Part shown: positions 11,961-24,048 of the stretch, one piece after another
How the letters are laid out: each line of letters opens with the position of its first letter
Position numbering within the stretch: position 1 is the first letter of the stretch
Assembly (NCBI GenBank): GCA_036365455.1
Contig: JAWQUS010000004.1
Coordinates: 7,323,501-7,387,500, forward strand
DNA length: 64,000 bases
Reading direction: 5' to 3'
Origin: Macrosoma leucophasiata
Taxonomy: Eukaryota; Arthropoda; Insecta; Lepidoptera; Hedylidae
Translations under genes and position numbers: made by a program
The notes under the pieces: generated by a model
Database searches by the model: none
Told to the model about the DNA's origin: nothing
Seen by the model: only the letters and a program-made list of their open reading frames with translations

Positions 11961-13649
11961 ACTAGAGATACATGATTAATACTAATAAAAATAGTTACCA
12001 TTCATCATCGTGGTTGTGGGTATTTTACTCGAATCGTTCGTCGAACTATGGCCTCAGAATTTAGTGGCTTACTTCTTCTACTAGGTACGAGTCTAGGAGT
12101 AGCTGAATAGTCTCTAGCGATTATGATAAAAAAAAATCCAACATGTTGAGAGGAAAACATCTGATTTATCGTATTTTATAAATAGCATGATCGACTTTTA
12201 ATGGATGTAGAGCTTTAACGAAGATACTAAAGAATATAGTTTTTAGCTTATTTATCTGCTGTCTAATTAATGTTCGTATTTATGTATGCACCTAATAATG
12301 AAACGTGTTTTTAACTGGTAGTTTTTTCTTCTGCAAATAATAGCACAGAATGAAAACATATAGCCTTAGGAGAAGGAACGAATCCACATTTAAACTTTTT
12401 ACTTGTTGTTAATACTCAAAAAGATCCCCTTCGGCAACATGGTTCACTTACAAGTTTACATTTCGCTTTTCTTAGTACAGCTTATAAAATGATCATCTGT
12501 TTTAGCCTAGAAAAATTGTTAGCAGCTGGTGCTTACACTTTAGAAAATAAGTATAACGTTTCTCTTTTTATGTGATTAAGACAACTGATGATATTTCTAT
12601 TATTAACAGGCATCTTTCCCATAAAAATGCATTCGATAGTGACTGTCGAGTTCGTATAATCATGGTAGAAGTGTTTTGTTGTAACCACAAATAAGTACGG
12701 CTAAGAATAGTTTGACCAAAAGCATATTATTGTAATTGGGCAAAGTAATTGGGTGGCAGAGCGCAGACAGGTGATCGCAACGGAATGGTATTTACATAAA
12801 CCTTATCAAATTAAGTGACACTTTGTGAGAACTCGTCAAATTGAGCGCAAGAATTAATGCTGTGCAGGCTTTAGTAAATTCAGGTAAGTGAACTATATTT
12901 ATTGAAGTTAAATAGTGATGTACGGGTCCTCTAGTAACTACTTGAACTGAGCGTAGGTACTGTTCAAAAAGTTGCGTCCATTGAAGCTGCCATAGATTAT
13001 ACATACATGGAGCTTCTGACTTACTGGTGGTACATACATTAAGTAATGCGGTTGTGCCTTGAAGTTCATCACTAAAACAACACCAGTAAAATACTTACTA
13101 TCAAAATAAACACATACACATACGTTCTTGAAGGTGTATTTTATAACGTTCCTAGTACGAAATAAATTAGACAAGATCGATCGATTTTCCTTAAAATGTT
13201 TTTAATATTAAAAATATTCCGTCTATTTTCTTCACACCTTACTATCAGCCATCGCTGAACAATGTTTCATTGTTATGGGTAAACCCTTTACTTTAGATTT
13301 CAAATTCACACGGCTTCACCTTCTTTTCTCAGAGAAAGCTTAAATCTTAAATACGACTTAAATCGAAACATAATTCGTGTTCTCGACATTAGTGATTCAA
13401 TCGGCCGATTGTTCAGCCAAGGCTCAGGAGCTTAGCCTTGTAATGGCCTATAAATGTTTTGTTCTGATACTAAATAGTAATAGTAATAGTACTAAATGAT
13501 ACAAACTTTTAATTAGAGCCTCTTAGAAGAATAGAAGTGTCATTTTAATAGTACTTACTAGTATCATAAACCATTCATAAATCATTTATTGCATCCACAA
13601 AGACATTGATACATAAAACTTAACGAATACGGGATTGATTTATCTTATG
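11961..13649. other. Intronic sequence with one family A scrap
   Basis: 13020-13091 matches the end of antisense family A ('taagtaatgcggttgtgcct ... caccagtaaaa'). Otherwise nothing was recognised. Confidence 0.4.
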
Positions 13650-13936
13650 TTATATTTTTTATGGAATTGTGGAATTGGCAAACTAGCATGCAGTTCACAT
13701 TGATGTTATGTGATGACTACAGCCTATAGACAGCCACACAAAAACCAAGGTCAAAATGCAGATACGTTACCACTCCTGATGCCGAAGGTGTTATGCCTCT
13801 GTGCCGGAAATTACAGGGCCGTACATTACCACCTGACCGGAACACGATAGTGCTCAACACTACCATTTAGCGGCAAGTATATTAGATAATGTGGTGGTGC
13901 CTACGCCGGCGAACTCCGTCACCGGAGTTTGCACCA
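13650..13936 (-). repeat. Family A copy (antisense)
   Basis: From 'attttttatggaattgtgg' to 'ccgtcaccggagtttgcacc'. The very end is degraded compared with other copies. Confidence 0.8.
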
Positions 13937-14430
13937 GCTTATACCAGTTTGTGCATACATTTCCGTACTATAATATTTCCTCGTCTGTGCAGCCAAGTCT
14001 CCTTTGAGATTGGCCGCCGTGACTGAAATTCGGTCTAGAGAATATTACATTATTATTTAATGCTTTTCTGCTGTTATAACTTCAAAATAGCTCAGGTGCC
14101 TACTTCGAATGAAAAAAATATTACCAACTGCTCATTTTTTGCATTTACTTCTCATCCGAGCTCAAGTAAATGGAAACATTTACTGTCAAAATAAGTACTT
14201 GCCATTTACCTACCACCAACCGAGTCACGTAAATTGACGTAAGTAGGTAGCGAAGAGGCAAAACATTCGGCAAAAAACTTAACGAATGCAATTAGCTCAT
14301 AAAATGACTATTGGTTTTTTATTATACAAGTAGATCCGATCTCTAATGTGTGCGCATAATTGTAATAACAAACTTTACTTCCAACCAAGCACGTAAATGT
14401 GTAACAATGTATGTATGTATGTATGTATCT

Positions 14431-14640
14431 TCACGCCAGGTCCCTAACGGGGTAGGCAGAGAGTGTAGAGCGCCAGACATCCCGGTTCTGACAAACCTCT
14501 CGTGCCTCGTCTACCTTCATCATTCTCTTCATACATGCACGCCGATTCCTAAGACTTTTGACCCCACCATCAGACAGAACTCGACCTATTTGGTCATGGT
14601 AGGTCAGCCTTGGTCTTCCTGGGCCTCTGCAACCATCCAC
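14431..14640 (-). pseudogene. C-terminal scrap of a LINE reverse-transcriptase ORF
   Basis: A 69-codon minus-strand frame starting MDGCRGPGRPRLTYHDQIGR and carrying EAREVCQNRDVWRSTLSAY. The 'GRPRLTY..QI' followed by 'R..W(R)...A' block is the usual last segment of an RTE-like ORF2. No RT core remains. A sister scrap on the plus strand is at 46405-46500. Confidence 0.6.
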
Positions 14641-14771
14641 ATTCGCACTGTATATCTGTACAATGTATGGTCATAATATATTAAAATTCTATAACATTCC
14701 CTTAAAAAACAATTTAGCCACCTGCCCAGAGTTCGAGTAGAGAGATGACAAGGGAGGGACAAGTACAGTAG

Positions 14772-15150
14772 ATTTTTTTCATATGGCTATTAATGACAAT
14801 CCATTAAATGTCCCACTGCTGGGCACGAGTCTCTCCCCTTTTTGGGGGGAAGCCTGGAGCTAACTCTACCACGCTGCTCCAATGCGGGTTGGTGGAGATA
14901 CGAGTTAGTAGCCAACCCGCTGTCGGATGTTTTCAAACCGCCCATAAGGCCTCCGACAAGGTTTAACGACTGCTAACTATCGATAGCAACCGGGACCGAC
15001 GGCTTAACGTAGCCTCCGAAGCACGGAAACGCGAATTATAATTTGCCACTAGTTTCTTATGTTATAGCGGTCACCCATCACACACCCGACCGCGCCCGTA
15101 TCGCTTAACCGAGTAGATCGCTATCGATCTACACCAGCCGCGGGACCATG
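14772..15150 (-). repeat. SINE with a 5S-rRNA-like head (antisense copy)
   Basis: Read on the minus strand the head includes 'ggttaagcgatacgggcgcg' and 'gatgggtgaccgc' (plus-strand 15067-15079), spaced like box A and box C of the 5S rRNA internal promoter. The tail reads 'gtgcccagcagtgggacatt'. The second copy is at 59568-59930. Confidence 0.65.
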
Positions 15151-15172
15151 CGCGCTTCTATATGTATAATAT

Positions 15173-15463
15173 ACGTAACTTCACGCCTGTAATCCCCGAA
15201 AGGGTAGGCAGAGGTAAATGCATGCATTCAAATATACATGCAAACACCCACGACTCGCCGGTTACGTTTTGGCCCATGTTACAGGTGGCGAACCTGTTGC
15301 CAACTCCGGTCACATTACCAAACTCCGAGGTACCTACTGGGAAACTGCCAGAAAAATAAAAAAAATCCCAATAGAACCACAGATAAAAAATTTTAAACCG
15401 TTATCTCTGATAGCCCCCGACCCGGGAATCGATCCCAGGACCTTCAGCGTAATAGTAGTGGAA
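15173..15463 (-). repeat. Family B SINE (antisense), head truncated
   Basis: From 'acgtaacttcacgcctgtaa' through the shared body to 'ccttcagcgtaatagtagtg'. The outer half of the tRNA-like head, including box A, is missing. Confidence 0.8.
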
Positions 15464-17129
15464 TGTATAATATGGTTATAATATCACATAATCTGTGGAC
15501 AGTTTTATCAAGTTTTATGCACGACACCGTCAATCGCAGTTTCAAAGATAAATCATGTGATTGTTAATATTGATTGAAAAGTTAAACGCAATATCATGAA
15601 AATATAATAGACCCCAGGGCACCTCAACCAAAAAATTGGGACATACTGCTCTAAACAAATGCCACCATCTACCCGTTTTTCGTTCGTACGTCTTAGTAAC
15701 ATCTTGATAAAACAGTCAACGCAGTTTATCGCTAAAACATGTCGCAAGTATTCCACAAATTATAATGCGTTGAACGCTACACTAATAGAATGTTTAATTG
15801 GAAATGTTAACAAAGCACTAATTAGGTACTAAAGTTTGTTGGCGTACTTTTCTCAGTTGTTTGTTAGGTAGATACGGTAGGCTAACAGGTCACACTGTGT
15901 CAATTGCCTATTGTGTTCCTTTAAATGTCGCAATAGGCGAAATCTATTTTGACATATTGCTGCTGTTAAATATTTTCAATCGCTGCGCAATAGTTATAAA
16001 TTAAGATCATGATCATGATCATTGTATATACTCGTCAGCGCGTCAGAGTAAGTTAAAGGAGACTTTACACCCTGTTGGGTGTACCTCTACCAAATGTAAG
16101 GTTTGTATGTAGGTATGACTGCGCCTTAATGGGCAAATTTCGCCGTTTGTTCCGAGAACTAAGTTTAATGAAACGCGTTTTGCTCAATATAGTTCGAAAT
16201 TTGTTTCCAGTTTCAGTTTATGAAATGATGAAATCCAAATAGTTTTATTGCACACGTAAAACGCGTTTAATACGATTTGATCTGTCCCTAAAGCCACACA
16301 CAGTTCATAGGTTCAACCAATAGTGAAATTCCAAACAGATTAGTTAAAATCATTGACTCTTGCACCGTCGGTAATGAGCCGTAATGGATCACGTTCAATT
16401 CGAAGGTCAAGTTCATTAATGCAGAACGTGTGTAAGTATCGTATCGCATCCATTCGCCCTTTTGATTCCAACCTATCTGCACTTTCCTAATGCGAATGCA
16501 GCGATTAGTCCGCGTCCACCACATATCTAAAGTTTGATGTTGGTACATTCGCGGTCAAACGTGTTTTACTGCATAATCATTGTGAATATATCATCATTAC
16601 CTATGCTTAAATTATCGGTTTAAAATTTAAAGTGGCAATTGAGTAAGATGACTTTACCAAATATTCACTCTAGATAAACATTGCAGCACTTGATTAATCT
16701 TATTAATGCATATCGTGAAAGATGAAATAAAAAGTGGGTTCATATTTTGTGTATTAACCCACTATTCATTAGTTTTTATAACTTATATATTATTATTGCA
16801 TAAAGTTTACATTGCAATTCAGGATACCTAATTAATAAAGAACTAGACTTGACTTCTCTGCTCTATAAAAGTTTTAAGAAAATAAAAGGAGTAGAATTTT
16901 CTCTCCTGTTTCCTATTACGAAACATGAATTTAGTTTCTGATTAGCCCGATTTAAGATTTGTTGAATTCTCTGTGTCGCTTATTATTTAGCCTGAAGTTG
17001 ATTTGGTCATCAGAATCAATATAATTGCCTACGTAGTACATACCTACGTAGAATTTCCTTTAAAAGCATGTTTATACATATCTTTAACTACAGCATTATT
17101 TTATGAACTATATAATTAAATAGATAATT
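15464..17129. other. Intronic sequence, nothing recognised
   Basis: Short frames at 15553-15756 and 16288-16548 lack domain or splice support. 'gatcatgatcatgatcat' around 16006 is a short tandem palindrome only. Confidence 0.4.
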
Positions 17130-17194
17130 AATTGTACTGAAGATAATAAATTATTTATGAAATACATTGATAATTTATTATCTTCAGTACAATT
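17130..17194. repeat. Perfect 24-bp hairpin in the intron
   Basis: Arms 17130-17153 and 17171-17194 are exact reverse complements (aattgtactgaagataataa... on the left) with a 17-base loop. This could be a tiny foldback element or a small-RNA hairpin. Nothing indicates expression. Confidence 0.7.
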
Positions 17195-17689
17195 CAATGC
17201 GACGTTTCGGACATAATAAGTAATTATTTACATAACAATCACAGCAATATGTTATTCAATATTATCAATTCGATAATGATGTGAAATCCGAAAATTGTTA
17301 TTTACGATAATATTGTCTCTATTTATTAGCGTTGTTTTGAATCGATAGAAAACACGTTAAAATATATTTAAGTTCATTTTACGTATTCTGTTAGAAACTT
17401 TTCACGCCGACTGTATCAATGTGGGTCCAGGGCTGAGTCCAACTATGTGACATTTCCCCGCATCCACTATCTAAAGGTTGCCTACTCAAACCTTACTTGA
17501 GTTCACAAAAGGTTACATTAGGATTAAGGTACGAATTTAATACCTTCCTAACGGTGTCATGAACATTATTCCTATTTGCTATTGCCATTCTTTAATTTGT
17601 ATTCCGTGTTGTTGGCAATCGGGCAAAAAGGGCAGTTTTCGTTGTGACTCCTAATTATGATAAAATTATACCTTGAAAATTGTGGAATG

Positions 17690-17885
17690 CTCCATACAAA
17701 CTTCCAGCCCGTATTTTAGGGGGATGGAGGAATATAAGGAGAAAAAAGTAGCTAATGTCACCCTCCACCTCTTCAAGTATCTCTACATAAAAAATCACAC
17801 CAATCGGTTTTGACGTGAAAGACGGACAAACAAACACACAAACATACAAATACACTTTCACATTTATAATATTAAGTATAAGTAT
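17690..17885 (+). repeat. Decayed interspersed repeat
   Basis: 'caatcggttttgacgtgaaa' followed by a 'gacggacaaacaaacacac' run and 'ttcacatttataatattaag'. This is the usual right end of a common lepidopteran non-autonomous repeat. Confidence 0.5.
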
Positions 17886-19354
17886 ATGGAAGTATGGATT
17901 AATAGGATTCACAAACATAAAAAAGTATCTGCAACCTTAATTTGGTACATATAATACAATGTGTCAACTTAATACCCAAGTAAAACCAATATTAGCATTG
18001 AATCCATTAACAACAAAATCCTTTTTCACTATCAGTCGTATCTCAACATGGGATTCGCAAATGCAAGTTAAATTTACAAATGTTATCTGAATACAAACCA
18101 CACTATTAAAATCACAGATTAAAGGCGCCAACAAATGTAATACATTTCATTACCAATACACCACCATCAATAGTACTGGTTGTACAGTAATTTACACATA
18201 CGACATCTGCAGGGCTGTCAATTTCACCAAGTACATAAGTATTTAAAAAATAAAAAAAAAATCTGTAACAAAGGTATAAAATTACAGTAAACAGTAGCCG
18301 GAGCTACCTTTTAAGCAACAAGTTTGCTTGTCTTAGGTGTTACACTCTTCCATAACAAGTAGTATACAGGGTTAATTTAAATTAGCACATCACCTCTTGG
18401 TCTTGCAGGCAGCCTCTCTACATCAATGAATTTCAATTAATTGTGTATAGATAGATTCAGAAAATGGAATAAAGTGTAAGATGATACTTTGATTACAAAC
18501 ATCATCATGCTATATATTATATTATGTACTAACCTACCAATCAGATTATTTGAAAGATGTTTCGAAGCCGTGTTTTGATTCGGATACGGTTGTTAACGTC
18601 ACGCATCTATCGCTATGGAAAAAAATCCGTGAGTTTGAATATACCGGCATTCCAGGAGAGTAGGCAACCCTAAATACGACTGTGCTTAATATAAACATTA
18701 AACTTTAGTAGTCCCCATTTTCCGTACCTACTAATGGGCAAAGCATGTTGCCGTAGGCAATGTGATGTGCGATTCTTACCTAAAATAAGGTACGTTTACC
18801 TTATTTTGATTGTTCATGGGGTCCATTACTGTTTATAACCGCATTTTTCCATTAAAAGATGCGGAAAGATAAATGTCAGGGTGAGGTATAAAAATAAAAG
18901 AAGTTTAAGTGCGTCGATATTTAGCTACTGTTGTGATTGGTATTTTTATCACATCTCATTAGACGATAAAAATTTTAATTAAGGAATCTACATACCTGCC
19001 TTATTAATCTCTAGTAGTGCATTACCGACTACCTACTACTAAATGTGAGTAGCAAGCACAAATAGGTGTGTAGTTAGCGGTAGTATTTTCACTGCAAACG
19101 TGAAAATAAAAAAAATCCTTATAAACTGTTTATTTTATGTTTTAGCTTTTGAACCTAAAACCGTATTCTTTAAAACCCAAAATTATTTTTGTTTCTTATC
19201 AAATATTATTACTTTATCAATACTTTAAAAACAGTTTTTACTACTCATAGTAATACTGTACAAAAATATAGGAAGGCAGATGATCAACTGTATGATGGTT
19301 CAACTCTCCCGGACCCCCGTACCTACCATGGAGCTAATATGTACTTCGTACAAC
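17886..19354. other. Intronic sequence, nothing recognised
   Basis: AT-rich, no shared repeat or coding frame found. Confidence 0.4.
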
Positions 19355-19663
19355 GTTAAGTGCATAGAGCAACACCGGAGGGGAGTAGCCATATGCAAGC
19401 TTTCCCCTCTGTCAAAGTACAAGCCCAAATGGGCCTATACCTGTCGCCTAGATGTTTAAATATGTGCGTGAAATTGTTTCTGAATTTTGTTAACGTCAAG
19501 GTGTGAGTTTCGTAGTAATAGACGATTTTTGTAGTGTGCGTGTGTGTCGCACGCATTTCCCCCCGCAAAAAATGACAGACTGTTTTGCATCGGTAATATA
19601 CGCTATGGCTACTCCCCTCCGGTCCGCCGCGACCGGTGGGCCACGTTGCTCTATGGTTACGTG
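19355..19663. mobile_element. hAT-like MITE with 'CATAGAGCAAC' ends
   Basis: Element 19363-19655 has inverted termini catagagcaac and gttgctctatg, and subterminal inverted 'aggggagtagccata' and 'tatggctactcccct'. Flanking 8-mers gttaagtg (19355-19362) and gttacgtg (19656-19663) match at 7 of 8, consistent with the 8-bp target duplication of hAT elements. A sister copy with a perfect duplication is at 46086-46365. Confidence 0.75.
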
Positions 19664-19748
19664 CGTTATAATATAAACATCTTGGTACCTACCTAATTAA
19701 CATTGATATTAGTAGAACTAAGACTTAACTCATCTTCCTTGTCGACAG

Positions 19749-20075
19749 TGAACAAGAAGCGGCCGTCATGAAAGCCAATCCATGGCTCTACCACTACTAC
19801 GCCGTGCAATCCAAACTCCACTACGGACTGGCCTACGAAGCAGCCACCAGGATGTATGGACCGCCCCCGCCAGACATCCAAGTTTACCCGCCTACAATGC
19901 AGTATGTACCGACGCCTCCTGTCTGCATCAATGGAAACCAACCAGTCATGATGCCGAACACTGGTCTACAGCCCCACATCCAACATATACCACCACATTT
20001 GACGCCCATCCATTACGCGTACGAAAGGACAGATAACGGACCTGTCGATTACTCCGTTTCATTACAAGAGAACAG
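19749..20075 (+). CDS. bHLH-PAS transcription factor, exon downstream of PAS-B
   Basis: The acceptor gtcgacag|T at 19748 completes the serine begun at 90. The exon runs 109 codons to a donor (AACAG|gtagat at 20076). It begins EQEAAVMKANPWLYHYYAV, the end of the PAS-B region seen in the dysfusion/NPAS4 branch, then becomes proline- and histidine-rich (PPPPDIQVYPP, HIQHIPPHLTPIHYAYE), low-complexity sequence usual for the activation half of these factors. The Met at 19768 is internal and not a start. Both junctions keep frame, which makes the exon call strong. Confidence 0.85.
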
Positions 20076-20517
20076 GTAGATATCTACAGTTAATTTAGTC
20101 ACAATTTAGTAGAACCTAATTCGACATTTGAAAAGTTTAAGCAACATTCCACTCGCGTAACTTAAAGCTTTTTAACTAGTTTATTGTTATCAGGCCAATA
20201 GATACCATTCGATTTTATTGTTTACCATGTTTTTTGTACAAACAAATGTCGCGATCGGCAGTACTTAGAGTCTGCCGATCGCTTTCGCTTGAACTGAAAA
20301 GAGCTGATCTGAGTTAGTTTTCTCGAAATCTGTAGGTGTAAAAAAACTTTTTTTCAAACGTCCTCGATCCTCTCCGTTTATTCTGTAGTTGATAGGTACG
20401 ACTTTTGGGGGCAAGCAGTCTTAAGATAACGACTGTGCCGACTTCTTTTCAATTGACACTGCTTCCACTTTGGGATCAACAACAAAATACACGTTTAACA
20501 TTAGATTTCTGTTCTAG

Positions 20518-21137
20518 GTACCACAATATCCGGATTGAAGACGTCAGGGTTCAGCCAAACGCTAAAAGAAAAGCAAAGCATAGCGACGAAAAACCAAATA
20601 CTCCCGTTCCAAATACTTCTCCACGTTTTACGTCCGCCGTTAGTTCTGGTGGCGACACCTTAGTCGCGATATCAGCAGGATCAATAGCTAGTCGCCGGCC
20701 GGGCTCGAAAAATTTCAATATAACTGAAACAGAAATGGTAGACCAATGGAACCCTAGTCCGACGTGGTCTGAGTCAGCTTTGCAGAAGGTTCCAGATGTA
20801 TGCCAGCAAGACTTAAGTCCATATGTCACGACGACACCCCCCACTCCTTCTGGAACACCTTCAGCGTACACTCACAATTACAGTCATACCTTTGTGTTCG
20901 ACTGGTCACCAGAACAATACGTTCCTCATACTAACAATAGATGTAGTACAGTAACAACAGAAAGTTCCTATCAACAAACTTGGAATAGAAGTCACAGGAC
21001 AACCTTCGCCAATACTGCGGAGAATGCCGTAGACGAAAACTGCAATCCTAATAGATTAAGTTTAGCAATGAGAGTCAGCAGTCCACCGCCTGATTATAAT
21101 GCTCCCAGGGAAACGGAAATTCTTAGAAGGCAAATAG
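20518..21137 (+). CDS. bHLH-PAS transcription factor, long C-terminal exon
   Basis: The acceptor 'tttctgttctag' ends at 20517. The arginine codon split as AG|G joins in frame to YHNIRIEDVRVQ. About 206 codons follow, with a basic patch (NAKRKAKHSDEK) that could act as a nuclear signal, and then S/T/P/N-rich sequence (TTTPPTPSGTPSAYTHNYSH) without a fold, as expected for a transactivation region. The donor at 21138 (AATAG|gtatat) splits a codon that is completed by the exon at 22363. If the intron is retained, translation stops two codons later at 21145, so two C-termini are possible. The upstream Met at 20405 lies in the intron and I do not use it. Confidence 0.8.
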
Positions 21138-21414
21138 GTATATAGAATTTTAAATTTTACCTAGTCATATTTTTACTATATGTAGTAATAATTACGGAGT
21201 GCTCTTATTGGTTGAGTAATTTAAATCATAGTCTTCCGATTGGATAATGACTGCTGCATCCCGTGTGGAGTTCCGTCTCTGGACTACGTAACTACCGTTT
21301 TTCCCGAAAGCACCCACGACTTCCTAACCCACCCAAGTTCCCTACCTACTTACCTACTGACTTAGTACCTAATACTTTTTGGAAAAACAATAAAAAAAAT
21401 TCCTCATAAGTAGG

Positions 21415-22056
21415 CTCAAGATCACGCAGAGAACAATGGAGAGAGCTATGTTCGGAGTTTCCCTACGAGATCGAATCAAAAATGAGAATATCCGCATGAG
21501 AACCAACATAGCCCATCGAATAGCGAAACTCAAGTGACAGTAGTTACGGTAGGACTTAGCTCGAAAAACTTTACTTTTACTGGTGGTGACGGAGCTCGCG
21601 GGCGTATGCACCACCGCATTACCTAATATACTTGCCGCTAAATGGTAGTATTTACCATATTTTTTTTAAGTACACCACCTGACCGTAATTTCCGGCACAG
21701 AGACATAACATATTAGGCCTCAGGAGCGGTAACGCATCTGCATTTTGATCTTGGTCGTTGTGTAGGTGTCTATAGGCTGCAGTCATCACTTAACATATAT
21801 GTGAACTGCATGCATGTTTGCCACTTCCATTACATAAATAAAAAACTGATCCCACGGTTATCAGCAGAAGAGTTCTCGAATAGCGACTGCGCACCGGAAG
21901 ACGAAGCGCAGCCAAGCCTCCGTCAAGATGGACCAACCTAGTGAAGGTCGCGGGCAATCATTGGATGTGGGCAGCCAGGACCGTTCGTTGTTACAATATT
22001 TGGGGTAGGCTTTTGTCTAACAATAACCGTCTTTTGGCTGAAATGATGATGATGAT
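21415..22056 (+). pseudogene. RTE-type LINE 3' fragment, interrupted by a family A element
   Basis: 21430-21541 reads RTMERAMFGVSLRDRIKNEN then RTNIAHRIAKLK. 21860-22040 reads RRSAAKPPSRWTNLVKVAG, then MWAARTVRCYNIWGRLL, and ends in (atg)n. Both are consecutive segments of the same RTE ORF2 C-terminus, separated by the family A insertion at 21575-21845 and some loss. It lies in the last intron of the bHLH-PAS gene. Confidence 0.75.
21575..21845 (+). repeat. Family A copy (sense), inserted in an RTE fragment
   Basis: From 'ttttactggtggtgacggag' to 'cattacataaataaaaa'. Nested in the RTE remnant, so it is the younger of the two. Confidence 0.8.
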
Positions 22057-22362
22057 CCCAATTCCAGTGATATGTCAAATCTTGTCATATACTTTTTACA
22101 CAAATGTCGGTAAGCGAAACGTAATCTTATGTATTCTGATCCTTTACGAACGCGTTTACGGTTCAATAGAAAATTGTAGAATAGTATTTTCATTACGTGT
22201 GTTAATTTGAGTACCTACCTACATACCTATTGTATTCCCGACCGTTCCGCAACATGCCATTTCTATTGCCATTTTTATATATTCTTGTTATTTCGATTTC
22301 CGTAGGTATTTATAACTAACTTCAAGCCAACGCCTGGGCTCATAAAACACTCTTTGTTGCAG

Positions 22363-22409
22363 ATCGTCCCCATCCGGATTCACCAGGTGCCAAAAAGCCT
22401 GCGTTATAA
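22363..22409 (+). CDS. bHLH-PAS transcription factor, terminal exon
   Basis: The acceptor 'tctttgttgcag' ends at 22362. G|AT completes an aspartate and the frame reads RPHPDSPGAKKPAL followed by TAA at 22407-22409. Phase matches the donor at 21138. It is short, and the alternative is that the real product ends at 21145 by intron retention. Confidence 0.6.
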
Positions 22410-23957
22410 CTATAGCTTAATTTCCTTATTTGTTAAATGTCTAGTAAAATATTTTGTTACCCTTTACTATCGATAGATTTTATTATTATATAAATACTTA
22501 TATAGAAAAGCTCTGGAACTCTCCTGTGATCTATGTGTTTATATTGTTGTAAAGTATTTAAGATAGATTGTATATTTTATCAAATTTACCTACTCGAAAT
22601 TGTACAAATTATTTCTTTTTTCGTTTTTTAATTATTATAATAATTAATATCACATTTGATGTGAATTTATTATTAGTTTTGTAATTATAGTGTAAATATT
22701 TTAATAATGATACAAACTCAATAGAGTCGGCATTTTCTGGCAGATTCATAAATTGTTGATATTATTTCCCCAAGTGTATTATTATGATTACTGTGAACAT
22801 TAGCAAGTAAATCGTTAAATATTATCATGGATTTGAATATGTACCTACCTACTCATGGAAAGTGATAACTTATAAAAAATATTAATAAAATATCGATTTG
22901 CGTTTCTAAAAATTGTATAAAATATACTTATGTGATTAAAAAGTTGAAAAATCAAATTAAAACTACCTGCTGGTAGATATTTGTAAAATAACATTAATAG
23001 ACATGGATTGCTGACGTTGAGAAGAGTAAGAAATATCGATAATTTAAAACAAAAAAATATAAATAGCTTCAAAAAGTTTGCTATTACATTTTCTTTCGTG
23101 TTCATGAGAACTATGTCCCACTAAAATTCCCATCATATTTTCGTAATATTGGCCCTAATAACGGCGTTCGAAGTACACGATGTCTTCATGAAAACGGTCT
23201 TCTTGTTATAGGGAATACCGTCCTGTTGTTTTTAAATTTATGAAAATGAGTATATTATATAAAAATATACGAGACTTTTTGAAATTGTAAAACAGGCTTT
23301 AATTTCCATTGATATAAATTCTATACAATCGGTACATTTAATTCAATAAAATATGTTAATTTAAAATGTAAGTATTTTGAATTTCATGACCTAGTTTCTA
23401 TCTGCGGGTAGGTACATACAATTTATTTTATCTAAAGATTTGACCAACTTTCTGTTAGTAATTGAAATTTCTATAAGTACAAAATAGGGGAAATGTTGCT
23501 AATTTATGTCTAAAATAATTCAATTCCGTCCAGCCAGCTTTAGAATTGAGATGCAACATGTAATGTTACATTATTTAATTTTAATTTATAAGTTTTTTTA
23601 GAGTAAGACTCGATACATATAATTGAGAGAATTATATAATTTGACAGCAATCATGTTTTTATTGCATCCAGTTTCCACAAAGCATACTGTACATAGAAAA
23701 AATCGTTTAATTTAAAACGAAACAATCGATATGAATCGAGTTTTCATTTGAAAGGGTGTAGAGAATTATGCATGTACAAATTTATCTCCATAAAGTGAAA
23801 GAAAGTATAGCCAGCATGAACGTGAATTGACTTTTAAAAAGTAAAGTATTAAAAGTAGGCATGTTATTTTATTTACCCTTGTACCTAACATTAATCACAC
23901 AATGTTTCGAAACTGAAGGCTGAGAAATAAAATCATATTTATTCGAATGCATTAAAA
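22410..23957. other. 3' UTR of the bHLH-PAS gene and intergenic AT-rich sequence
   Basis: Convergent gap between the bHLH-PAS gene (+) and MED24 (-). AATAAA on + occurs near 22880 and 23345, so the UTR end cannot be fixed. No repeats or genes seen. Confidence 0.5.
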
Positions 23958-23963
23958 TTTATT
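23958..23963 (-). other. Candidate MED24 polyadenylation signal
   Basis: AATAAA on the minus strand, about 85 bases past the MED24 stop codon. Confidence 0.5.
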
Positions 23964-24048
23964 TATCTTCACTGTATTGAATCATTAAAAATTGTTAAAT
24001 TAATTTAAGGAATACATAAAAAGATTAAAACTTATTTTCAGAGACATT

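Noticed and set aside
20405..20517. Start of the long bHLH-PAS exon frame at its first Met (20405)
   Set aside because: A strong acceptor at 20517 and correct phase with 20075 show that this part is intron.
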